From UKL13-2 sp043744255 (GTDB lineage Bacteria; Pseudomonadota; Gammaproteobacteria; Burkholderiales; Usitatibacteraceae), in the NCBI GenBank assembly GCA_043744255.1, contig JAYTVA010000075.1:1-64000 (forward strand): a stretch of 64,000 nucleotides of DNA, given 5' to 3'. Below the pieces are notes generated by a model. It was not told where the DNA came from. It worked only from the letters and a program-made list of their open reading frames with translations, and made no database searches. Of this stretch, positions 41,277 through 50,264 are shown piece by piece (the first letter of the stretch is position 1; each line of letters starts with the position of its first letter). Made by a program: the position numbers and the translations under genes.

Positions 41277-42404
41277 ATGACCAAAAAACGAATCTTACTT
41301 CTCAGTGTTTCTGCTGGCGCTGGCCACATGCGCGCGGCCGAGGCGCTGCGCGCAGTGGCGAACGACCCGGCAACCCAAGCATCAGCATCGCATTTAGATG
41401 TGATGGATTTCGTGCCCGCTGGTTTTCGTAAACTCTATACCGACTTTTACATCAAGCTGGTGAACCACACACCTACGCTGTGGGGTTATTTGTATCGGGT
41501 GACCAACGACGCCGCAAGCGATAGCACCATGTCGAAACTGCGGCGTGCGGTCGAGCGCCTCAACACGAAAGCGCTACGCAAAGAAATCACCGCGTTCGCG
41601 CCAGATGCCATCATTTGTACGCATTTTTTACCCGCCGAAGTTTTGTCGCGCATGATTGGCGAAGGCGACCTTACGTGCCCCGTGTGGGTACAAGTAACCG
41701 ATTTTGATTTGCATCGAATGTGGGTGCATGACGGCATACGCGGCTACTTTGCGGCCAATGATGAAGTGGCATTTCGCATGCGTGCGGCAGGCGTGGATGC
41801 CAACGCGATTCGCGTGACCGGCATCCCGATCATGCCGCAATTTGCGCAGAGACTGGATCGCGCGACTTGCGCCAAAGAATTTGCAATTCATCCTTCGCGC
41901 ACGACGTTTTTGTTGATGGGTGGCGGTGCGGGCTTGGGTAGTCTGGATGCAGTGGCCGCGCGCTTGCTCAACATCCCCGGCGATTTTCAGTTGATCGTGC
42001 TCGCTGGGAAAAATGTTGAAGCGTTCGCCAAACTGCAAGCGCTTGCGGCAGCGTTTCCCGGTCGCCTGCTGGCGCAAGGCTTCACCGACAAAGTGGAACG
42101 GCTCATGGCCTGCGCCGATCTAGTCGTCACCAAGCCCGGTGGCCTAACGACTTCCGAATGTCTCGCGATGGGGCTGCCGGTGATCGTGAACGCGCCGATT
42201 CCCGGTCAAGAAGAGCGCAATGCCGATTTCTTGTTGGAGCAAGGTGTTGCGTTAAAAGCGTGTGATGAAAGTGCGCTGGAATATCGCATCCGTACCTTGC
42301 TCGAACACCCTGCGTTGTTGGCCGAGATGCGCAAAAAATCCAAGGCGCTGGGTAAGCCATTTGCGGCGCGCGAGGTGTTGGCGCATGTGTTGATGAATTG
42401 CTGA
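41277..42404 (+). CDS. MGDG-synthase-like glycosyltransferase (GT28)
   Basis: Protein of 375 residues with the GT-B fold. The N-terminal Rossmann part begins KRILLLSVSAGAGHMRAAEALR, where the GAGH motif resembles the monogalactosyldiacylglycerol synthase family. The C-terminal nucleotide-sugar part carries LLMGGGAGLGSL and ADLVVTKPGGLTTSECLAMGLPVIV. Such enzymes attach a sugar from a nucleotide-sugar to diacylglycerol or a related lipid at the membrane surface. Which sugar and lipid cannot be told. An in-frame GTG at 41268 is a weaker start. The gene stands alone. Confidence 0.85.
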   Translation: MTKKRILLLSVSAGAGHMRAAEALRAVANDPATQASASHLDVMDFVPAGFRKLYTDFYIKLVNHTPTLWGYLYRVTNDAASDSTMSKLRRAVERLNTKALRKEITAFAPDAIICTHFLPAEVLSRMIGEGDLTCPVWVQVTDFDLHRMWVHDGIRGYFAANDEVAFRMRAAGVDANAIRVTGIPIMPQFAQRLDRATCAKEFAIHPSRTTFLLMGGGAGLGSLDAVAARLLNIPGDFQLIVLAGKNVEAFAKLQALAAAFPGRLLAQGFTDKVERLMACADLVVTKPGGLTTSECLAMGLPVIVNAPIPGQEERNADFLLEQGVALKACDESALEYRIRTLLEHPALLAEMRKKSKALGKPFAAREVLAHVLMNC

Positions 42405-42427
42405 GTGCGCCCAAGGCGCGCATCACC

Positions 42428-43039
42428 TCACATCGGCGGCTTCAAGCCATCCCTGCCGACGTTCACCCGCGCAGCGGTGAGGGTGCCATCAGCGGCCGCC
42501 TGCGTGACCACAAACACATGCGCGCCGGGCTTGAGCATTGATTTGTCGGACGGTGTGAACGCGACAATTGGTGTGCCTTCCGGGATCAGGATCTTCTGCG
42601 CGCCACCTTTGTAGGTGAGCGATAGTTCGCGGCCGTTTGCCGTATCCACCATCGCTTCCACATTGGCGTTGGTCCTGGTGCTATCAGGCTGCAAATCCCA
42701 TGGGTTGCGGCCTTCGTTTGAGCCGCGCATGGATTCGGGAAACAGATGCACTTCGAGCGCCGCGAGCTAACCATCGGGCCGCCGCGCCGCCGCAGTGCCA
42801 ATGAAATTGCCCGGCTTGATGTCGGCCGCGCTGGTGGCAGATAGGGCGTTGACGACAAGTTTGTCGGCGAGTGTGATTTTCACGTCCTTGCCCTCTCGTG
42901 TTTTGACACCGAGCAATTTGCCACCATCAAAATCGGTGATGGTGCCGCGAACAGCGACGGTGGTTTGCGCGTCGGCGGATTGATGCAACAAGAGGCCAGC
43001 GAATACAGCGAAGCAAACCAGCAGCTTGGACAATTTCAT
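42428..43039 (-). pseudogene. Exported DUF5666-like protein interrupted by an in-frame TAG
   Basis: A reading frame of about 204 codons starts at 43039 (GGAGACGCTC ribosome site, signal peptide MKLSKLLVCFAVFAGLLLHQ). It is broken at 42767-42769 by a single TAG. The frame does not shift: the codons after the stop encode LAALEVHLFPESMRGSNEG. That continues the family pattern in which a PDGx-xALEVH-PESMRG stretch is uninterrupted. The first half contains RGTITDFDGGKLLGVKT and IKPGNFIGTAA. The second half ends LTAARVNVGRDGLKPPM. This points to one nonsense mutation (or a base error) at a position that is usually Ser/Thr/Gln. The protein's role is not known. Confidence 0.75.
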
Positions 43040-43458
43040 GAGCGTCTCCAACACGAGGGGAGGGTCGAATTCAACATTGGCATAGAAGTGAAGTAAACAG
43101 TGGGGGTAGCCTGCGTATTCCACGGCCTGCAACTCATCCCCACATTTCTGCGCTTCGTCTCCGCGATGTTTACCGGGTACCTGCCCAGTCGCACACTGCA
43201 ACCTTCCGTTAACCCATCGTTCCTCAAGTCGATGCTCCCGTGACGGTTTGCCCGAAAGCCCCTAGGTTTTCGGGCAATTTTTTGTGGGTGGGCTAGCAAT
43301 TGAACGCGGCATCCGCCGCTATCGTAAGCCAGCCCGCAAATTCTGCACTTCACGAGCAAACCGTTGTTTCGCGGCGCGCTAGCCACTAATCTGGCAATGT
43401 GCGGGTCATGGTTCATTCGTTCGCGTGACCGCGTACATTGTTTAACACGGTTTTATTC
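43040..43458. other. Gene-poor stretch with an orphan + strand terminator
   Basis: About 420 bp separate the broken gene from the LytS-like kinase. The only open frame (minus strand, 43036-43416) has an unusual Cys/Arg/Trp-rich composition, no ribosome site, and would overlap the pseudogene start, so I do not call it. A strong hairpin terminator on the plus strand at 43249-43284 has no gene in front of it, which leaves room for a small RNA of up to 200 nt. Confidence 0.5.
43249..43284 (+). terminator. Orphan rho-independent terminator
   Basis: Arms TTGCCCGAAA and TTTCGGGCAA pair perfectly around a 10-nt loop and are followed by TTTTTT on the plus strand. The nearest upstream plus-strand gene ends at 42404, over 840 bp away, on the far side of a minus-strand gene. 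Confidence 0.75.
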
Positions 43459-45621
43459 ATGTTCAAAGCGCTCGGCAACCTTCTGCATCGCACGCCCTGG
43501 TGGGCACTACTCCTGATCGGTGTGGTGACGCTGATCGTGATGGCCATGTTCGCCGCGCCGGTGCGCGTGATGCGGCTCGCTAACAGCGGCGATTCGCCGC
43601 AAATGAATCGCGCAATTCAGCGCGAGATCGATTCCGCATTTGGTGACAGTGCGCTGGGTGTGGCCGAAGGGGTGGTCGCCGCCATGCGCAAGGGCACCAA
43701 TGATCCCGAACGCCGCGCCGAGCTTGATCGCGCGCAGGAGGAGATAGCGCGCGCGCGCGAAGAAATTCTCAATGCGCAACAAACGGTTCGTGACACCGCA
43801 CGTGAGGTCGCGCATGATGCCACCGAGGCGGCCATTGACGCTGCGAAGTCAGCGGCAGAATCGTCGCTGGATGTGGCAGTCGAACGGCGAGAAGCGATTG
43901 AAGAGGCGCGCGCCGATGTTGAGCGCGCATTGAAATCGGTCGGTGCTGCCGGCGGCGACGAAGCATTGCGCACACTGGATTCACAGCTTCAGGCCGCAAA
44001 GGCGCAAGAGGCGAAGATCCGCGCGGCGATGGAGGCGCTAAACAAACCAGCCAAGAAAGTGCCCGCTGGAAAAAAACCGCTCGGCGTACAAATTAATGGC
44101 GATGGTCTGTCGATCAACCTCAATTCCGACAAACAGCCTGCGTCGCCCAATCCGCCCGCTCCACCTGCCCCACCCGGCAGCAACAAAATCAACATTGAGG
44201 GCAGCGTCGGCGGTAAGCCTGTCAAGGGCAGCGTGACCGTGGCCGAGAACGATTTCAAACTGGAGCTCGATGCGCCAGACGCGGCACCGCCGCCCCTGCC
44301 ACCATTGCCACCGCTAGCGCCTGAACTACGCCGCCAAATTCACGAGCGGGTTGCGACCGACGTGCGCCGCATTGGTATTGGTGGCGCGTTGATTGTCGCG
44401 TTCATTCCGCTGTTCTTCATGACGCTGATCGCGAAATATTTCATCGACCGTTCGCGTCGCGCGCAAGCGTTCGCCGAGGCGCAACAAAAAGTGGCCGAGA
44501 CGCAATCGGCCGGCCGACAAATCATGGAGGCGCGCCTGCAAGCGCTACAGGCTCAGGTCGAGCCACACTTTTTGTACAACACGCTTGCTAACGTGCAGGC
44601 GCTGACTGAAGTTGATCCGCCTGCGGCTAACAAAATGGTCGGGCACTTGATCGACTATCTGCGCGCCGCGTTACCAAAGATGCGCGAGACCACTTCCACG
44701 GTGGGGCAGGAAGTTGAGTTGGCGCGCGCGTACCTGAATATCCTGAAGATGCGCATGGGGCCGCGTCTTGATTTCAATATCAACGTGCCGCCCGAATTGA
44801 GTGCGGTGCCGTTCCCGCCGCTGATGCTGCCGTCGCTCGTCGAGAACGCCATCAAACACGGGCTCGAGCCGATGCGCGAAGGCGGGCGCGTGGATGTCAT
44901 TGCGGAAATGGTGGGGGATCGGTTGCGCGTATCCGTCACCGACACGGGACGCGGACTGGCCGCCGATGGCAATCTCAACGCATCCATGGAGACTGGCGGT
45001 GGTGTGGGTCTAGCCAACATTCGCGAGCGCCTGCAAGCCTTGTACGGCGCGGCGGGCAAGCTCACACTGGAATCGAACACCGAGGCGCGTGGCGTGAAGG
45101 CGAGCATCGAGATCCCGATCAATGCCGCCGCGTCATTCTCTGCGAACGGCGGCATGCCGCTCGGTGTCGGCGGCTTCGCCAAGCAAGAAATTGCGCTACC
45201 CAAAACATGGTGGGGTCGTGCGCGACGCGCGGCGAGCACCACGCATGGCGTGTGGGCACGGGCGATGTCGTTCACGTTCATCGGCATCATGATTTTGTTG
45301 GCCATCCTATTTGGTTTGGCGCTTGCAGGCATGGCCACGGGCTGGTTGCCGGTGAATTTCGGCGGAACTGAAATCAAGGGCATGGAAGGTCTCGCCTTTG
45401 GCTCGGTTGCGTTATTGTTTGTGTTTGGCGTGCTGGCGATAGCCGCGATGTTGATCGTGGCGCTCATCTACGGGCTCGGCGTATTGGCAGCGGGACTGTT
45501 GATTTTTATTCCGCTGATGATTGTGATTTCAATGTTCCCGGCACTCGCACCGTTCGCATTGGTGGGACTGTTCATCTACTGGATTTTCTTTCGCCGTAAA
45601 AATGAGGAGAAAAAATCGTGA
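43459..45621 (+). CDS. LytS-family sensor histidine kinase (pair 1)
   Basis: Sensor kinase of 720 residues. An N-terminal helix (WWALLLIGVVTLIVMAMF) opens a long extracytoplasmic region with a coiled coil (about 75-150, with many Arg/Glu/Ala). A Pro-rich stretch and another helix follow (GIGGALIVAFIPLFFMTLIAKYF). The His_kinase domain has His370 in QVEPHFLYNTLAN, and the ATPase N-box is SLVENAIKHGLEP. Unusually, a further C-terminal block of about 120 residues has three helices (FTFIGIMILLAILFGLALAGM, and two more). That block is not normal for LytS kinases. The stop overlaps the regulator start by 4 bp. Confidence 0.88.
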   Translation: MFKALGNLLHRTPWWALLLIGVVTLIVMAMFAAPVRVMRLANSGDSPQMNRAIQREIDSAFGDSALGVAEGVVAAMRKGTNDPERRAELDRAQEEIARAREEILNAQQTVRDTAREVAHDATEAAIDAAKSAAESSLDVAVERREAIEEARADVERALKSVGAAGGDEALRTLDSQLQAAKAQEAKIRAAMEALNKPAKKVPAGKKPLGVQINGDGLSINLNSDKQPASPNPPAPPAPPGSNKINIEGSVGGKPVKGSVTVAENDFKLELDAPDAAPPPLPPLPPLAPELRRQIHERVATDVRRIGIGGALIVAFIPLFFMTLIAKYFIDRSRRAQAFAEAQQKVAETQSAGRQIMEARLQALQAQVEPHFLYNTLANVQALTEVDPPAANKMVGHLIDYLRAALPKMRETTSTVGQEVELARAYLNILKMRMGPRLDFNINVPPELSAVPFPPLMLPSLVENAIKHGLEPMREGGRVDVIAEMVGDRLRVSVTDTGRGLAADGNLNASMETGGGVGLANIRERLQALYGAAGKLTLESNTEARGVKASIEIPINAAASFSANGGMPLGVGGFAKQEIALPKTWWGRARRAASTTHGVWARAMSFTFIGIMILLAILFGLALAGMATGWLPVNFGGTEIKGMEGLAFGSVALLFVFGVLAIAAMLIVALIYGLGVLAAGLLIFIPLMIVISMFPALAPFALVGLFIYWIFFRRKNEEKKS

Positions 45622-46397
45622 CGCATCTATTTACGGCGGTGATTGCTGAGGATGAGCCCATCCTCCGCGTGCAACTCAAAAGCAAACTCACCAAGCTATG
45701 GCCTGAGCTCAATATCGTCGCGGATGTTGGCGATGGCGAGGCCGCGTTGGAGGCTATTGCCGAGCATCATCCAACGCTCGCGTTCCTCGATATTCAAATG
45801 CCGGAAATGACTGGCGTGGAAGTGGCGCGCAGCGTGGCGAGCAACAAAGAGTTGCGTTGTCATATTGTGTTCGTCACTGCATTCGATCAATACGCTATTG
45901 ACGCGTTCGACACCGGTGCCATCGACTATGTGCTGAAGCCCTATACCGATGAGCGTTTGTCGCTGGCGGTGGCGCGCTTGAAGGAACGACTAGGTGCGGT
46001 ACCCGCCGCACCGGCACAAGACCTAACGGCATTGGTGGCGCAGATTTCTGCACGCCTCCATCCGCAGGCGGAACGTCTCAAGTGGATCAAGGCCAACATT
46101 GGCAGCAACCTCCGTTTGATCCCCGTTGAAGATGTGCTGTTTTTTCAGTCCGATGAAAAGTACACCTTGGTCGCGACCAAGGAATTCGATGCGCTCATCA
46201 AGACGCCAATCAAGGAATTGCTCGATGGCCTAGACCACGAAAAATTCTGGCAAATCCATCGCTCGACCGTGGTAAACGCAACCGCGATTGATGCGGTGAC
46301 GCGCGATTTTCGCGGGCAAGCGACGGTAAAGGTGAAGGGGCGCAAAGAAAATCTTACCGTGAGCCGCCCGTTCTCGCACTTGTTCAAGCAGATGTAA
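45618..46397 (+). CDS. LytTR-family response regulator (pair 1)
   Basis: Regulator of 259 residues. A receiver with Asp58 in LAFLDIQMPEMTG, preceded by the acidic EDEP pair, is joined to a LytTR DNA-binding domain. That domain contains EDVLFFQSDEKYTLV and FWQIHRSTVVNATAI, both typical of LytTR. It starts with GTG in a GTGA overlap with the kinase stop. LytTR proteins bind direct repeats near promoters; no target site was identified here. Pair 2 follows immediately (46470) and is homologous. Confidence 0.93.
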   Translation: MTHLFTAVIAEDEPILRVQLKSKLTKLWPELNIVADVGDGEAALEAIAEHHPTLAFLDIQMPEMTGVEVARSVASNKELRCHIVFVTAFDQYAIDAFDTGAIDYVLKPYTDERLSLAVARLKERLGAVPAAPAQDLTALVAQISARLHPQAERLKWIKANIGSNLRLIPVEDVLFFQSDEKYTLVATKEFDALIKTPIKELLDGLDHEKFWQIHRSTVVNATAIDAVTRDFRGQATVKVKGRKENLTVSRPFSHLFKQM

Positions 46398-46469
46398 GTT
46401 CTGTCGGACGATTCGCGGTTTCGTCGCGACTATCGCACACGGCACGCGCGCTTGGGCACAATAGCGGGC

Positions 46470-47657
46470 ATGCAATCCATTCCATGGCGCTTGATTTTTG
46501 GGCTGATCTTTATCGGCGGCCTCGGCCCCGCGATTGCCTTTGGCTCGGGCATCGCGGCCGCGACCAAAGATGCATGGCTCGGCATGGCGAGTGGCGCGGC
46601 ACTGGGCAGTGCGGTGGCAATCGGCCTAGGCGTCTGGTATCGCACCAAGATGCGCCGCCGCGACCCGACCTTCAGTTTCGCCGACGCCAATGCGCAACGC
46701 GAGATGACGCTGGAACTGGGCATCCCCGCAGACGAAGCATTCGATCTGTGTTTGGCGGCGGCTCAGTATCTGCCTGGCTTTTTTGCCACACGCTCCTCCA
46801 GTACGACACGACGCATCGAGGGCTCCACCGGTGGTGGCGAAGGCGGGATGTGGTCGTTTGGCTCGCCCGGCGAGCGCGTGTACATCGTAGTCGGCGCACG
46901 TGGGCGTAACGCGTCGTACGTGCGCATGGCGAGCGAGCCGGATTCAATTTTTGTCCTGCTTGATTTCGGCAAGAACAAACAAAATATTGCCATCATCGCT
47001 TCACGTCTCAATGAGCAGATCGCCAAGCGTTTTGAGGCCCAGCGCATCGCCACTGAGCGCGCCGAGATGGAGCGCGCGTTGACCGATGCCAAGCTCGCGA
47101 TGTTGCAAGCGCAGATCGAGCCGCATTTTTTGTACAACACGCTCGCCAACGCACAGCTGCTCACGCGCAGCGATCCGAATCGAGCCGATTTGATGCTGGG
47201 CAACCTCATCACCTATTTGCGTAATGGCCTGCCCAGCGCGGGCGAAGCCATGTCTACCTTGGGGCGCGAGGTGGAACGCTCACGGGCGTATTTGGAAATT
47301 CTGAAAATACGCATGGGCAATCGACTCAGCGTAGAAATTGATTTGCCGGACGCGCTCACGATGACCCCGTTCGCGCCCCTGATGCTGCAAACCTTGGTTG
47401 AGAATGCGATCAAACACGGGCTGGAATCCAAAACAGGTGGCGGCACGATCCGTATCGAAGTTGCGGCTGAAAAAAATGCGCTGCGTGTGGCTGTGTTGGA
47501 CAACGGGGTCGGCTTCCAGAGCGGCACTTCCGGCACGGGGCTAGGTCTGAAGAATATGCGGGAGCGCTTGAAGCTCGTCTATGGAGATTCGGCTGCGCTC
47601 TCACTCGTCGCAAATGTGCCGTGCGGGGTGACGGCAACGATTTTGATTCCTCGTTAA
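46470..47657 (+). CDS. LytS-family sensor histidine kinase (pair 2)
   Basis: Sensor kinase of 395 residues with two N-terminal transmembrane segments (IFGLIFIGGLGPAIAFGSGI and a GMASGAALGSAVAIGLGVW stretch) and a short cytoplasmic region. The kinase domain has His219 in QIEPHFLYNTLAN. The N-box TLVENAIKHGLESK and the VLDNGVGF and GLGLKNMRERL loops are present. It begins after CACAAT with a 7-nt spacing and no ribosome site, so it may be leaderless. The upstream ATG at 46452 is less probable. It is the partner of the regulator at 47676. Confidence 0.9.
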   Translation: MQSIPWRLIFGLIFIGGLGPAIAFGSGIAAATKDAWLGMASGAALGSAVAIGLGVWYRTKMRRRDPTFSFADANAQREMTLELGIPADEAFDLCLAAAQYLPGFFATRSSSTTRRIEGSTGGGEGGMWSFGSPGERVYIVVGARGRNASYVRMASEPDSIFVLLDFGKNKQNIAIIASRLNEQIAKRFEAQRIATERAEMERALTDAKLAMLQAQIEPHFLYNTLANAQLLTRSDPNRADLMLGNLITYLRNGLPSAGEAMSTLGREVERSRAYLEILKIRMGNRLSVEIDLPDALTMTPFAPLMLQTLVENAIKHGLESKTGGGTIRIEVAAEKNALRVAVLDNGVGFQSGTSGTGLGLKNMRERLKLVYGDSAALSLVANVPCGVTATILIPR

Positions 47658-47675
47658 ATTCAGGAGCAAGCAAAC

Positions 47676-48467
47676 GTGACCACACGACGCACCGCCATTG
47701 TTGCCGAAGACGAACCACTGTTGCGCGCCGAATTGGTGGCGCAACTACACGCCATCTGGCCGGAACTCGAGATCGTCGCCGAGGCCGAGGATGGCGCACA
47801 CGCACTGGAAGAAATTGCGGCCAAGCGTCCTGACCTCGTGTTTCTCGACATTCGCATGCCCGGCCTCACGGGTCTCGATGTGGCTGCCGCCATCCCGTCA
47901 CTGGGTGTGCCCACGCAGGTCATTTTCGTCACCGCCTTCAACCAATATGCGATTGATGCTTTTGAAAAAGGCGCGATTGATTATTTGCTAAAGCCGGTGA
48001 CACCAGAGCGTCTCGCCGCGACCATTGAGCGCATCAAATCGCGCCTCACTGCGGCGCCAGCAGCGGGCAGCGATGCGCTACAGGCGCTGGTGCAGCAGCT
48101 GCAGTTAGCGATGGCGCAAGAACTGCACGACCATCAGCGCGAATCGCTGGCGTGGATTTCAGCAGGAACCGGACGCGAGACTAAGCTCATCATGATTGAT
48201 GATGTCGCGTATTTTCAGGCGGACAACAAATACACGGTGGTGATGACGGCCGAAGGCGAGGCGCTGATTCGCACGCCGATCAAGGAATTGCTCGACGGGC
48301 TAGACCCGGCGCACTTCAAGCAGATTCATCGCTCGACCATCGTCAATCTGCGCGCGATCAAAAGTATTAGCCGCGATGACACCGGCAAGGGCGTCATCAA
48401 ACTCAAATTTCGTAACGAGACTTTGCAGGTTAGCCAGCCATTCATGCATTTGTTCCGTAATATGTAG
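47676..48467 (+). CDS. LytTR-family response regulator (pair 2)
   Basis: Regulator of 263 residues, with the phosphoacceptor Asp58 in LVFLDIRMPGLTG and an EDEP acidic pocket. The LytTR domain has DVAYFQADNKYTVV and HFKQIHRSTIVNLRAIKSI. The GTG start has AGGAG 10 nt upstream. It resembles the pair 1 regulator closely in order and motif, suggesting a duplication of a kinase-regulator unit. The following carbonic anhydrase gene starts 24 bp later but shows no clear link to signalling. Confidence 0.93.
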   Translation: MTTRRTAIVAEDEPLLRAELVAQLHAIWPELEIVAEAEDGAHALEEIAAKRPDLVFLDIRMPGLTGLDVAAAIPSLGVPTQVIFVTAFNQYAIDAFEKGAIDYLLKPVTPERLAATIERIKSRLTAAPAAGSDALQALVQQLQLAMAQELHDHQRESLAWISAGTGRETKLIMIDDVAYFQADNKYTVVMTAEGEALIRTPIKELLDGLDPAHFKQIHRSTIVNLRAIKSISRDDTGKGVIKLKFRNETLQVSQPFMHLFRNM

Positions 48468-48491
48468 CTCTCATCTATTTCAGGGGCGCAT

Positions 48492-49010
48492 GTGGTCTAC
48501 GAACTCGACGGCAAAAAGCCGCAACTCCGTGGCGATAACTACCTCGCTGCCAACGCCGTCGTGATCGGTGACGTGGTACTTGGCGAGGGCACCAGCGTGT
48601 GGTGGAACGTGACGATTCGCGGCGACAATCACACCATCACGCTGGGCAAAAACGTCAACATTCAAGATGGCTCAGTGCTGCACACGGACGAAGGTGTGCC
48701 GCTCACGCTCGCCGACAATGTGAGCGTCGGGCACATGGCGATGCTGCACGGCTGCACCGTCGGCGAGGGCTCGCTGATCGGTATCAAGGCAGTGGTGCTG
48801 AACCACGCGGTGATTGGGCGCGATTGCCTGATCGGCGCGAATTCATTGATCCCTGAGGGCAAAACAATTCCGGATCGCTCACTGGTGGTGGGCTCGCCGG
48901 GACGGGTGGTGCGCCAATTGAGCGACGCCGAAGTGGCGATGGTGCGCGGTATTGCGCAGCATTATGTGGACAACGCCGCGCGGTACCGGAAGTCGCTGAA
49001 GCCAGCGTGA
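48492..49010 (+). CDS. Gamma-class carbonic anhydrase family protein
   Basis: Left-handed beta-helix protein of 172 residues with hexapeptide repeats (for example NYLAANAVVIGDVVLGEGTS and NVNIQDGSVLHTD). The three metal-ligand histidines of the gamma-CA/YrdA group are visible in SVLHTD, VSVGHMAMLHGC, with the usual spacing. It would form a trimer in the cytoplasm and may hydrate CO2, although many family members lack measurable activity. The GTG start has AGGGG 7 nt upstream. The VanZ gene follows almost at once. Confidence 0.92.
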   Translation: MVYELDGKKPQLRGDNYLAANAVVIGDVVLGEGTSVWWNVTIRGDNHTITLGKNVNIQDGSVLHTDEGVPLTLADNVSVGHMAMLHGCTVGEGSLIGIKAVVLNHAVIGRDCLIGANSLIPEGKTIPDRSLVVGSPGRVVRQLSDAEVAMVRGIAQHYVDNAARYRKSLKPA

Positions 49011-49014
49011 TGCG

Positions 49015-50172
49015 ATGAGTGAGTTGCTGGACAGATCGGCAAAGACATCGCAGTCGCTGTCGAACACGATGTTGATGTCTGCCTCGCGCGCCGGGCGCGG
49101 TGCGTTGCTGGCTTACGTGTTGGTGATCGTGTATGCGAGCCTCAATCCGTTTTTCGGCTGGCGCGTGCCGCAGGCGTTTACGCTGCTCGCGTGGCCAAAA
49201 TATTTCACCGCATTTGATATCGCGCTCAATGTGCTGGCCTATTTGCCACTGGGCGCACTAACGGCGGCGATCTGGCGCTTTCGTGTGCGGCGGCGTTTTT
49301 TTGCAAAGCCAGTACCGGCGAGCGTCAATGGGCAGGCGTGGGTGATCAGTGTGGCGAGTGCTGCGACCCTCTCGTTTGCGCTGGAGCTCGCGCAGGCGTG
49401 GCTACCGCAGCGCGTGTCGTCGCCACTGGATTGGCTTGCCAACACGCTGGGCGCGATCATCGGTGCGACTGCTGTGCTGCTGCCACCGGGGCGCGCGCTG
49501 ATTGCCGACATTGAGCGCTGGCGACATCGCCATTTTGCCTACGGCACCGCCACCGAGTGGGGTCTCTTGCTGTTGGTGTTGTGGCTGTTCGCGCAGCTCA
49601 ATCCGGCGATTCCGTTTTTTGAGGCGGGCTCGGTGGTGAGTGCCGCCACTAGTGGAAATGGCGAGTCGGTGCCGCATCCGTACGACCCGTTGTTTCTCTT
49701 GCCGCAAGCGGTGACGATTGCGTTTAACGTCTGCGGCTTCGCGCTGTTTTTGTCGCTGTTATTACACCCGGCGAAACGGGTGTGGCTCAATGTGCTGCTA
49801 GTCGTGGTGATCGGGTTTCTCGCCAAAGTTTCAATGGCTGCGTTAATGTTGAAAGCGCCGCAACTCATTGCGTGGATGGGGCCGGGCACGGTGATTGGCT
49901 TGCTTTCAGGCTTGGTGTTGTTCGCGTTTTTTTCACGTGGCCGATTTCGCACGCGCGCATTTTTTGCCACACTGTTGGTATTCGCCGGTGGCCTGATGGC
50001 AAAAATTTCTGGCGTGTACGGTCCGTTTGCTGAGACGCTTCGTTTATTCAACTGGCCCTACGGTCAACTGGTAAATTTCGCCAGCCTCACGCAATGGCTG
50101 CACGAAGTGTGGTCATTGTTAGCGCTGATTTTTCTCGCAGTGGTGTTTGTGAAGCATCGGCTAGATCGCTGA
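49015..50172 (+). CDS. VanZ-family membrane protein
   Basis: Multi-pass membrane protein of 385 residues with about nine hydrophobic segments. The N-terminal third matches VanZ: a SLNPFFGWRVPQ segment, then FDIALNVLAYLPLGALTAAIWRF and SVASAATLSFALELAQAWLPQRVSSPLDWLANTLGAIIG. The last third has further helices of unknown role. VanZ proteins confer some teicoplanin resistance in enterococci, but relatives in proteobacteria have no assigned function. It starts 4 bp after the carbonic anhydrase stop. Confidence 0.85.
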   Translation: MSELLDRSAKTSQSLSNTMLMSASRAGRGALLAYVLVIVYASLNPFFGWRVPQAFTLLAWPKYFTAFDIALNVLAYLPLGALTAAIWRFRVRRRFFAKPVPASVNGQAWVISVASAATLSFALELAQAWLPQRVSSPLDWLANTLGAIIGATAVLLPPGRALIADIERWRHRHFAYGTATEWGLLLLVLWLFAQLNPAIPFFEAGSVVSAATSGNGESVPHPYDPLFLLPQAVTIAFNVCGFALFLSLLLHPAKRVWLNVLLVVVIGFLAKVSMAALMLKAPQLIAWMGPGTVIGLLSGLVLFAFFSRGRFRTRAFFATLLVFAGGLMAKISGVYGPFAETLRLFNWPYGQLVNFASLTQWLHEVWSLLALIFLAVVFVKHRLDR

Positions 50173-50264
50173 CAAAATCCGCGAAACACCTTTATCCATA
50201 CGGGTTTTTGTGAATCGCTCGCACCACGTAAAATACTTAATCCCTCAACACCACGGAATGCTGC

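Noticed and set aside
43036..43416. Minus-strand frame of 126 residues
   Set aside because: Cys/Arg/Trp-rich composition, no ribosome site, overlaps the start of the broken gene and crosses an orphan terminator.
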